64,000 nt of DNA from Actinoplanes lobatus (GTDB lineage Bacteria; Actinomycetota; Actinomycetes; Mycobacteriales; Micromonosporaceae), in assembly GCF_014205215.1 (NCBI RefSeq), contig NZ_JACHNC010000001.1, positions 9,358,501 through 9,422,500 on the forward strand, written 5' to 3'. Positions 27,977-35,033 of this stretch are shown here, piece after piece. Both the position numbers and the translations under genes were made by a program. The notes below the pieces were generated by a model, which saw only the letters and a list, made by a program, of their open reading frames with translations, had not been told where the DNA came from and made no database searches. Positions within the stretch are counted from its first letter, which is position 1. Every line of letters begins with the position of its first letter.

Positions 27977-29143
27977 TCAGCAGGGCCAGAGTGGGTCGGT
28001 GGCGTGCTCTTCGGCGTCGCGCAGCGCGCGGAGGATGTTGCGGTTGGCGAGTTTCTGCAGGTCGAGGTCGGACCAGCCACGGTCGCGCAGTTCGGCGAGC
28101 AGGCGAGGGTAGGCGGAGACGTCGGACAGTCCGGTGGGGACCTCCAGGGTTCCGTCGAAGTCGCCGCCGATGCCGATGTGGTCGACGCCGGCCACCTCGC
28201 GGGCGTGTTCGACGTGGTCGGCGACCTGGGCGACGGTGGCGGCGGGCTTCGGGTTGGCCGCCAGCCACGCGTGGAAGGCCGGTTCGTCGGCGTAGTCGGT
28301 GATCGGTGACGTGGGTACCCGGGCCGGATCCTCGTCCGGGTGCGGGCCGCGCGGCCAGTCCTCGGTCAACGGCGGCAGGCCGAGGCGCTCCCATTCGGCG
28401 TCGGCGGCCCGCATCCAGTCGCGGGCGGCCGCGGAGACGAAGAACGTGACGAAGGTGAGCTGGATGACGCCGCCGTTGGCGGGCAGGCGGGACAGTACGT
28501 CGTCGGGCACGTTGCGGGGGTGGTCGGTGACGGCCCGGGCACCGGAGTGACTGAAGATCACCGGTGCGACCGCCTCGTCGAGGGCGTCGCGCATGGTGTC
28601 CGCGGAGACGTGCGACAGGTCGACCAGCACGCCCAGGCGCTGCATCTCCCGTACGATCGCCCGCCCTTCGGCCGTGAGGCCGCCGTGCACCGGGTCCTGG
28701 GTGGCCGAGTCCGCCCACGACGTGTGGTGATTGTGGGTGAGGGTCACGTAGCGGATGCCGAGGCGGGCCAGTGAGCGCAGCACGCCGAGCGAGCCGCCCA
28801 GGCAGTGCCCGCCCTCGACGCCGATCAGCGAGGCGATCCGCCCGCCGGCCATGGCCCGTTCCACGTCCGCTGACGTGTAGGCGATCGCGAGGTCGTCCGG
28901 GTAGGCGGCGACCATCCGGTGTACCAGGTCGATCTGTTCGAGGGTGCTGGTGACCGCCTCGGGTTCGGACAGGTCGGACGGCACGTAGACGGACCAGAAC
29001 TGGCCGCCCACCCCGCCGGCCCGCAGCCGTGGCAGGTCGGTGTGCAGCGGTGGTCGTTCCTTCTCCAGCCCGGCCACGGCCGATCCGTGCCACTCGCGCA
29101 GGCGCATCGGCAGGTCGTTGTGGCCGTCGATGATCAAGTTCAT
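27977..29143 (-). CDS. Membrane (renal-type) dipeptidase, peptidase M19
   Basis: 388 residues. IIDGHNDLP at the N-terminus gives the HxD zinc ligands, GVEGGHCLG the bridging Glu region, LTHNHHTSWAD and LVDLSHVSADT the next His ligands, and FSHSGARAVTDHPRN the family motif. IGIGGDFDG ends the active site. M19 enzymes hydrolyse dipeptides, including D-amino-acid-containing and beta-lactam-like substrates, using two zinc ions. No signal peptide is seen, so it is probably cytoplasmic. It is monocistronic. Confidence 0.93.
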   Translation of the reverse strand: MNLIIDGHNDLPMRLREWHGSAVAGLEKERPPLHTDLPRLRAGGVGGQFWSVYVPSDLSEPEAVTSTLEQIDLVHRMVAAYPDDLAIAYTSADVERAMAGGRIASLIGVEGGHCLGGSLGVLRSLARLGIRYVTLTHNHHTSWADSATQDPVHGGLTAEGRAIVREMQRLGVLVDLSHVSADTMRDALDEAVAPVIFSHSGARAVTDHPRNVPDDVLSRLPANGGVIQLTFVTFFVSAAARDWMRAADAEWERLGLPPLTEDWPRGPHPDEDPARVPTSPITDYADEPAFHAWLAANPKPAATVAQVADHVEHAREVAGVDHIGIGGDFDGTLEVPTGLSDVSAYPRLLAELRDRGWSDLDLQKLANRNILRALRDAEEHATDPLWPC

Positions 29144-29289
29144 TCCCTCTGGCTACCGGCCCGGGCCGTCCGGTGCAAGCGGTTCGCCCGATCGGGGCCG
29201 GCGAGCCCGCAACCGGCCGGCACCGGCACGGCCACCGGCCGCACAACCCCCGGCCCGGAATATGTCTCACATATCCGGCCCACCAGGCG

Positions 29290-29412
29290 CCGGAAGCCAT
29301 GCCCGGCCCACGACGTGCCCGGGCGCCATGCCCGGCCGCCAACCCGCCGGGCGCCATGCCCGGCCGCCGACCGCGCCGGGTGCCATGCCCCGGCCCACGA
29401 CGTGCCGGGACG
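29290..29412 (+). repeat. ~29-bp imperfect tandem repeat, four units
   Basis: CCATGCCCGGCC recurs at 29297, 29326, 29354 and 29383 (spacings 29, 28, 29), embedded in similar GC-rich sequence. The irregular period argues against coding. It occupies the 285-bp gap upstream of the secreted GH26-like gene, whose ribosome-binding site starts a few bases after the last unit. Confidence 0.6.
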
Positions 29413-29428
29413 ACCAGGGGAGGCAATT

Positions 29429-30961
29429 TTGCGACGCGCCAAGCTGCCGACGTCTCTGACAGCTCTGACCGCCGTATTCGCGGGAACCGCCGCCGTAGTC
29501 GTGGCGCCGAACGCCGCGTCCGCGGCGGGCTCCGAGCTCACGATCCAGGCCGCCGACGACACCTACGTCTCGAGCACCCGTACGTCCACGGCGTTCGGGT
29601 CGGACGAGAAGCTCGCCGTCGGCAAGATCGGCAACGAGACGAAGACCGCCTTCCTGAAGTTCACCGTCCCGGCCGGCACCAAGATCAAGAGTGCGACGCT
29701 GTTCCTGACCCCGGAGAGCAAGCCGTCCGGCAAGCTCACCGTGTCCCGTGTGGTCAGCGACTCGTGGACCGAGGCCAAGACGACCGGCGCCAACGCGCCG
29801 AAGCTGGGCCCGGCCATCGCGTCGGTCACCCCGAACCCGGCGGACACCCGGGTCGGCTTCAACCTGAACGCCGAGATCACCGGCTCGGGCACCTACTCGC
29901 TCGCGCTGTCCTCGTCGCTGACCGACGGCGCCCTGCGTTTCCAGTCGGCCGAGAACAAGGCCGGCGGCGGCCCGAAGCTGATCATCACCACCACCACCGG
30001 CACCTCGGTCGCGCCCACGGTCAAGGACTGTGTCACCGGCGTCAAGCTGGTGCCGTCCTGTGGCGTGCTGTGGGGTGGCGCGGCCGGCGGGTTCACCAGC
30101 AACCCGCGCGATGTGGAGCACAAGAGCTGGGAGAAGCTGTCCGGGCGGACCGCGACGATCTTCCACACCTACCACAAGGGTGACGAAGCGTTCCCGACCA
30201 AGGCCGAGATCGCGATGACCGAGGACCCGGCCAACCCGCGGGTGCTGCTGCTGAACTGGAAGATCGCCTACGGCTCGAACTGGGCGAAGGTGGCCAAGGG
30301 TGAGCAGGACGCCCGGATCGACGCGTTCGCCAAGCGGATCAAGGCGTACGACAAGCCGGTCTTCCTCGCCCTGCACCACGAGCCGGAGAACGACGTGAAG
30401 GCCACCGCCGGCTCCGGCTGGGAGGCCAAGGACTACGCCGCCATGTACCGGCACACCATCGAGCGCCTCCGCGCGCAGGGCGCCGGCAATGTGGTGAACG
30501 TGATGGCCTACATGGGCAACGAGAAGTGGATGGCCCAGTCCTGGTGGAAGGACCTCTACCCGGGCGACGACGTCGTCGACTGGATCGGCCTCGACTCGTA
30601 CGTGAGCGTGGAGAAGGGCTACTACCACTACGGCACGTTCGGTGACCTGCTCGACCGTGCCCCCAAGGGTGGCGGCGCCGGCTTCTACGAGTGGGCCACC
30701 ACCAAGCACAAGAACAAGCCGATCATGATCGCCGAGTGGGGCGGCTACCACCGGATCGGTAAGACCACCGACAAGTCCGCGGTCTACAACAGCGTGCTGC
30801 CGGAGCTGGCCAAGCGTCCCGCGATCAAGGCGATCGTCCACTTCGACACGAAGGCCGACGACGAGGGCGACCGCGACATCAGCATCGACAGCACCCCGGC
30901 GAGCCTGGCCGCGTTCAAGAAGCTGGCCGCCGACCCGATCTTCAACGTCAAGCTGAAGTGA
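29429..30961 (+). CDS. Secreted GH26-like hydrolase with N-terminal DNRLRE-type domain
   Basis: 510 residues from a TTG start at 29429, chosen because GGGGAGG lies 6 nt upstream and because the signal peptide (RRAKLPTSLTALTAVFAG) begins there. A beta-sandwich of the DNRLRE/CBM96 type follows (~35-190: TIQAADDTYVSS, FLKFTV, LRFQSAENK). The catalytic barrel (~200-505) resembles GH26: FLALHHEPEND has the likely acid/base Glu, DWIGLDSYVS the middle strand and IMIAEWGG the nucleophile Glu. It is the third GH26-like protein in the window and the only one with this accessory domain. It is probably secreted and acts on plant or self-made polysaccharide; the substrate is unknown. Confidence 0.85.
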   Translation: MRRAKLPTSLTALTAVFAGTAAVVVAPNAASAAGSELTIQAADDTYVSSTRTSTAFGSDEKLAVGKIGNETKTAFLKFTVPAGTKIKSATLFLTPESKPSGKLTVSRVVSDSWTEAKTTGANAPKLGPAIASVTPNPADTRVGFNLNAEITGSGTYSLALSSSLTDGALRFQSAENKAGGGPKLIITTTTGTSVAPTVKDCVTGVKLVPSCGVLWGGAAGGFTSNPRDVEHKSWEKLSGRTATIFHTYHKGDEAFPTKAEIAMTEDPANPRVLLLNWKIAYGSNWAKVAKGEQDARIDAFAKRIKAYDKPVFLALHHEPENDVKATAGSGWEAKDYAAMYRHTIERLRAQGAGNVVNVMAYMGNEKWMAQSWWKDLYPGDDVVDWIGLDSYVSVEKGYYHYGTFGDLLDRAPKGGGAGFYEWATTKHKNKPIMIAEWGGYHRIGKTTDKSAVYNSVLPELAKRPAIKAIVHFDTKADDEGDRDISIDSTPASLAAFKKLAADPIFNVKLK

Positions 30962-30973
30962 CGAGGTGAGAGA

Positions 30974-31005
30974 GCGCCGCCCGGTTCCCGCCGGGCGGCG
31001 CTTTT
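30974..31005 (+). terminator. Rho-independent terminator
   Basis: An 11-bp perfect stem (GCGCCGCCCGG / CCGGGCGGCGC), 6-nt loop, followed directly by TTTT. It is the clearest intrinsic terminator in the window and follows the secreted GH26-like gene. Confidence 0.9.
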
Positions 31006-31062
31006 CGTTGTGAGTTGGCTGTGTGGTCACTTGGTGTTCTCTGTGGCCTGGTGCAATCCGCC

Positions 31063-33150
31063 GTGTCGTCGATCCTGATCACTCCGCCGCGGCCCGTCCC
31101 TGCCGCGGCCGCCCCGGTTTCCGGGCACTCCCGGTTCCGCCCCGACATCGAGGGGTTACGCGCGGTAGCCGTCACCCTGGTCGTCCTCTCGCACGCCGGC
31201 GCCGGCCGGTTCGCGGGCGGCTACGTCGGCGTGGACGTCTTCTTCGTCATCTCCGGCTTCCTGATCACCACGCTGTTGCTGGCCGAGCAGACCCGCGCCG
31301 GCCGGATCTCGCTGCGCCGCTTCTACGCCCGCCGGGCCCTGCGGCTGCTGCCGGTCGCCACCGTGGTGGTGCTGTCCACCGTGGCCGGCGCCTGGTTCCT
31401 GCTGCCGGCCACCCGGTTCCACGAGATCACCGTGGACGCGCTGTACAGCACCTTCTACGGGATCAACTGGCGGCTCGCCGGCCAGGGCGTCGACTACATG
31501 GCCGCCGCCGCGGAGCCGTCGCCGTTGCAGCATCTGTGGTCGCTCGCCGTCGAGGAGCAGTTCTATCTCGTCTGGCCGCTGCTGATTCTGATCACCGCGC
31601 GCAGCCGCCGGCTCCTGGTGGCCGCCCTGTCCGTCCTGGTCGCCGGTTCGCTGACGCTGAGCGTGTGGCAGACCGGCGAGTCCGCGCCGTGGGCCTATTT
31701 CGGTTCGCACACCCGGGCCTGGGAACTCGGGGCCGGCGCGCTGGTCGCGGTCGGCTCGGCCCGGCTCGCCACGCTGCCGCGCGGCCTCGCCGCGGCGCTG
31801 TCCTGGGTGGGCCTGGCCGCGGTGGGTGCGGCGGCGCTGACCTTCACCGAGGAGACCTCCTTCCCGGGGTACGCCGCGCTGCTCCCGGTGCTGGGCACGG
31901 CGGTCGTGATCGCGGCCGGGCTGCGGGGGACGCGCTGGGGCGCCGGGTCGCTGCTCGGGCTGCGGCCGTTGCGGGAGATCGGCAAGCTCTCGTACGGCTG
32001 GTACCTGTGGCACTGGCCGATCCTGATCATCGGTGCGGTGGCGTGGCCGGAGCACCCGTACCCGCTGGCCGCCGGTTCCCTGCTGCTCGCCCTGGTCACC
32101 TACCACCTGGTGGAGAACCCGCTGCGGTCGCATCCGCGGCTGCGGGCCCGGGCCCGTACCGGTCTGCTCGCCGGCCTGGTGTTCTCCCTGCTCACCGTCA
32201 CGGTCGCGGCGGTCGGTGGACGGTTCACGCCGGCCATCCCGTACGGGCCGCCCGCGGTCGGCCTGGCCGCCGAACTGTCCGCCGCCACCGATCCGCAGGC
32301 ACGCCTGTCCGAGCTGATCGACGCCTCGGCGCACGAGACCCGGATGCCGTCCAACCTCACCCCGCCGGTCACCAGCCCACGCCAGGAGCCGGCCCACGAC
32401 GCCGACGGCTGCCACGTGGACTTCCTCGACACCGAGGTCCGGCCATGCGTCTACGGTGACCAGGCCGCGAAACGGACCGTGTTCCTGATCGGCGACTCCC
32501 GGGCCGGGCACTGGTTCGCGGCGGTCGACAACGCGGCCCGCAACCAGCACTGGCGGCTGGTGGCGCTGACCAAGTCGGCCTGCCAGATCCCGCAGGTACT
32601 GGTCTACAACGTGGTGCTGAAGCGCCCGTACACCGAATGCGTCCAGTGGCGGGACGCGGTCTTCGCCCGGATCGCCCGGGAGCGGCCGCAGATGGTGGTG
32701 GTCGCCTCCAACGACCTGGACAACGGCAGCTTCTACGACGAGTCCGGCACGTTGATCCCGACCGGGGGCCGCGCCGACGACGTACGGTGGGCGCAGCGCT
32801 GGGAGCAGTCGTTCCGGAGGCTGGCCGGCATCCCGGCGGTGCTGCTCCAGGACACCCCGTGGCCGGCCGGGATCGCCCCCGCCTGCCTGGCCGCGCACGC
32901 CCGGAAGACCCGTGCCTGCGTACGGCCGGTGGCGAAGGCGATCTACGAACCGAACCGCCGCGCCCTGATCGCCGAGAAGGCCCGGGCCGCCGGCATCCGG
33001 GTGGTCGACCCGACACCGTGGCTGTGCACCACGGTCTGCCCACCGATCATCGGCGACACCCTGGTCTACCGCGACAAGAGCCACCTGACCCAGACGTACG
33101 CCGCCGCGGTGACCCCTCTGCTGGAGAAGGCCCTGTTCCCGGCGGGATGA
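31063..33150 (+). CDS. Acyltransferase 3 with C-terminal SGNH hydrolase domain (OafA/YrhL-like)
   Basis: About 695 residues from GTG 31063. Upstream in-frame GTG 31051 and TTG 31015 are alternatives, and no start has a strong ribosome-binding site. FRPDIEGLRAVAVTLVVLSH carries the Arg and catalytic His of acyltransferase 3. GVDVFFVISGFLIT and SLAVEEQFYLVWPLL are family hallmarks, and about ten helices span ~20-400. The C-terminal ~250 residues are an SGNH domain: FLIGDSRAGHW has the nucleophile Ser, and DKSHLTQ the Asp-x-x-His pair. Such fusions O-acetylate peptidoglycan or exopolysaccharide, with the SGNH domain completing transfer outside the membrane. It probably modifies the organism's own surface polymer. 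Confidence 0.9.
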   Translation: MSSILITPPRPVPAAAAPVSGHSRFRPDIEGLRAVAVTLVVLSHAGAGRFAGGYVGVDVFFVISGFLITTLLLAEQTRAGRISLRRFYARRALRLLPVATVVVLSTVAGAWFLLPATRFHEITVDALYSTFYGINWRLAGQGVDYMAAAAEPSPLQHLWSLAVEEQFYLVWPLLILITARSRRLLVAALSVLVAGSLTLSVWQTGESAPWAYFGSHTRAWELGAGALVAVGSARLATLPRGLAAALSWVGLAAVGAAALTFTEETSFPGYAALLPVLGTAVVIAAGLRGTRWGAGSLLGLRPLREIGKLSYGWYLWHWPILIIGAVAWPEHPYPLAAGSLLLALVTYHLVENPLRSHPRLRARARTGLLAGLVFSLLTVTVAAVGGRFTPAIPYGPPAVGLAAELSAATDPQARLSELIDASAHETRMPSNLTPPVTSPRQEPAHDADGCHVDFLDTEVRPCVYGDQAAKRTVFLIGDSRAGHWFAAVDNAARNQHWRLVALTKSACQIPQVLVYNVVLKRPYTECVQWRDAVFARIARERPQMVVVASNDLDNGSFYDESGTLIPTGGRADDVRWAQRWEQSFRRLAGIPAVLLQDTPWPAGIAPACLAAHARKTRACVRPVAKAIYEPNRRALIAEKARAAGIRVVDPTPWLCTTVCPPIIGDTLVYRDKSHLTQTYAAAVTPLLEKALFPAG

Positions 33151-33260
33151 CCGGCCCCGGGGCGGCGTCTCACGACGTCGCCCCCAGCCGGTCCATCACC
33201 GCCGCCCGACCGAAGGACCGATGCGCGACGGCATACCGGTAGCGGCAATACTCGGCAGTC

Positions 33261-33782
33261 GTGGAATCGGAGAGCCCGCTGTACGAGCGTGACCCGGAGG
33301 CGTGGCAGGAGTACCTGGCCGAGGGCAACCGGACGCAGCCACGCAAGCGGGTCAGCGCCGACGTGCTGTTCCGGGATGAGGCCGGACGGATCCTGCTCGT
33401 CGATCCGGTCTACAAACCCGACTGGGATCTGCCGGGTGGGATGGCCGAGGCGAACGAGGCACCCGCCGACACCGCTCGCCGTGAGGTGGCCGAAGAACTG
33501 GGCATCGAGTTCGTCGGCGGACGGCTGCTCGTCGTGGACTGGGTATCGCCCCACGGCCCCTGGGACGACCTCGTCGCGTTCGTCTTCGACGGTGGTGTGC
33601 TTCCCGAGGAGGCGCGGGCGCGCATCCGGTTGGGTGACGGCGAGTTGCGCGGATACGCCTTCGCGGCTCCGCGAGAAGCAGCCGGCATGCTGCGGAACTA
33701 CGTCTGGCGGCGGTTGAGCGCCGCCCTGGAATGCGCCGAGCTTGGCACCACCGGCTATCTGCACAACGGCCGGGCGGGGTGA
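33261..33782 (+). CDS. Nudix hydrolase
   Basis: 173 residues from GTG 33261. The Nudix box is complete: GGMAEANEAPADTARREVAEELGI region, fitting Gx5Ex7REUxEExGU with all metal-binding Glu. The preceding WDLPGG is typical. These enzymes cleave nucleoside diphosphates linked to another moiety; many actinomycete members of this size are house-cleaning enzymes of unknown substrate. It is monocistronic and convergent with the antitoxin-like gene. Confidence 0.9.
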   Translation: MESESPLYERDPEAWQEYLAEGNRTQPRKRVSADVLFRDEAGRILLVDPVYKPDWDLPGGMAEANEAPADTARREVAEELGIEFVGGRLLVVDWVSPHGPWDDLVAFVFDGGVLPEEARARIRLGDGELRGYAFAAPREAAGMLRNYVWRRLSAALECAELGTTGYLHNGRAG

Positions 33783-33832
33783 TCCGTACAGCACGCCGGC
33801 ACAGAGGAAAGCGGGGAAGGCTGCCCGGAGCC

Positions 33833-34303
33833 CTACCTGGTCGGGTGGGAATCGATGGTGGTGTCGTACAGACCGTCGTCCTCGGCGTCGGAGGCCATCT
33901 GGTCGAGGGTGGTACGGCGTTCCGCCCGGGTGCGCTCCGAGTAGTCGAGGATGTCGCGCAGGAGGACCCGACGATGCCGGCCGCGCATGGTGTGCGGGAT
34001 CTCCCCGTCGGTGAGGAGCCGAACCAGCGTGGGCCGGGAGACGTTGAGCAGATCCGCGGCTTCCTGGGTGGTCAGCATCGTGTTGTGCGGGGCGATCGAG
34101 ATGGCCATGCCATGGGAGAGTGCGCTGACCACGTCGCACAGCACGCCGTACAGCTCGTCCGGGATCTCGATCTGTGATCCGTCCGGGCCGACCAGTTTGG
34201 CCCGGCCGGGCGCCTTGGCGTCGTTCAGACCGCGCGCGAAGCGGACGAGGTCCGCGGGATCTTCCGGCGGCAGGACGGTGCGTTCACGCAACGTGCTCGA
34301 CAT
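33833..34303 (-). CDS. Excisionase-type HTH protein, antitoxin-like, without adjacent toxin
   Basis: 156 residues. The central MLTTQEAADLLNVSRPTLVRLLTDGEIPH is a MerR/excisionase-type helix-turn-helix, and the whole protein has the layout of actinobacterial antitoxins that precede PIN-domain RNases (N-terminal LVGPDG...IEIPDELYGVL, then HTH, then a charged C-terminus ending near DGLYD). Normally the PIN toxin follows in the same direction. Here only 50 bp separate the stop from the convergent Nudix gene, so no toxin is present downstream. It could be an orphan or a regulator. It probably binds the paired TTCGAA sites upstream of its start. Confidence 0.82.
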   Translation of the reverse strand: MSSTLRERTVLPPEDPADLVRFARGLNDAKAPGRAKLVGPDGSQIEIPDELYGVLCDVVSALSHGMAISIAPHNTMLTTQEAADLLNVSRPTLVRLLTDGEIPHTMRGRHRRVLLRDILDYSERTRAERRTTLDQMASDAEDDGLYDTTIDSHPTR

Positions 34304-34320
34304 GAACCCACCCTACCCGC

Positions 34321-34337
34321 ATTCGAAAAATTCGAAA
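34321..34337. promoter_or_regulatory. Paired TTCGAA palindromes, candidate operator
   Basis: ATTCGAAAAATTCGAAA contains two TTCGAA palindromes 9 bp apart, 18-34 bp upstream of the antitoxin-like start codon and in an unusually AT-rich island. The position suits autoregulation by that HTH protein; this is inference. Confidence 0.45.
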
Positions 34338-34543
34338 GGACAGGCGGGTGATGCGCGGATCCGCCGGCGTCCGGATCGTGGGGTGGGGTATCAGGGCGTC
34401 CGGCGGATCTGCCGGCCGGGTCGCGCCGCTTTCTGGGCGGTGCGGGGGTGCGGCCGGTCGTTGGGCGGGGATGGCCGCCACAACGCGAGGATCCTACGCA
34501 TTAGCCGGTTCTGCGGACCCGCAGGGATCCTCAGAGAAGCGAG
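34338..34543. other. Non-coding stretch
   Basis: Between the antitoxin-like promoter and the shared hairpin I see only short repeated GGATCCGCCGG-like words and no supported gene or RNA. Confidence 0.4.
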
Positions 34544-34574
34544 AACCCCGGGCGCGACCAGCGCGCCCGGGGTT
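34544..34574. terminator. Bidirectional terminator hairpin
   Basis: A perfect 13-bp stem (AACCCCGGGCGCG / CGCGCCCGGGGTT) with a 5-nt loop. It lies ~50 nt beyond the stop of the 80-residue gene on the minus strand; on the plus strand it ends in TTT. Confidence 0.7.
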
Positions 34575-34622
34575 TCACGTGGGCGGTCCCGGGACGGTCG
34601 GGACCTGCCCTTCGGGCCGGCC

Positions 34623-34865
34623 CTAGCGGCCCGTGACTCCGGCGGCGTGCACCGCGGAGGTATAGCGGCGCCCGGCGTCCTGCCGGCTGAGGATCGCGTG
34701 GATCTCGGCGGTCTCCTCGGCGCTGTGCCGGCCCAGCATCAGGTCCAGTTCGGTGCGCTCGGCGGCGGTGCGGAAGGCCGCGAGCTCGTCGGCGAGCCGG
34801 CGGTGGGCGCGGCGCTCGGCCACACGGTTGAGGATGGCGGTACGGGCGTCACGAATGAACTGCAT
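34623..34865 (-). CDS. Small helical protein of unknown function
   Basis: 80 residues with a GAGGAG ribosome-binding site 5 nt before ATG, so the gene is credible despite its size. It is predicted almost entirely helical and strongly charged (RDARTAILNRVAERRAHRRL, RTAAERTELDLML), with no Cys, signal or membrane segment. Short actinomycete proteins of this style are common and uncharacterised. A terminator lies downstream. It lies upstream of nothing in the same direction, so it is monocistronic. Confidence 0.75.
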   Translation of the reverse strand: MQFIRDARTAILNRVAERRAHRRLADELAAFRTAAERTELDLMLGRHSAEETAEIHAILSRQDAGRRYTSAVHAAGVTGR

Positions 34866-35033
34866 GGCAACTCCTCGACGGATAGTGACGGAGAAAGCCT
34901 CGTCGCTTCCGGGTACAACAATCCTCCGCTAATCCGTCATCCCCAAATCCACCAGGTAAAACCCGGAAGACGAAAGTGACGGCCGCCACCGGAATCCGGT
35001 AACCCGCGTCACTCTCCGCTACCGATACGCAGG

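Noticed and set aside
29290..29412. CRISPR or coding repeat
   Set aside because: Whole ~29-bp units repeat back to back without spacers, and the irregular period breaks any frame.
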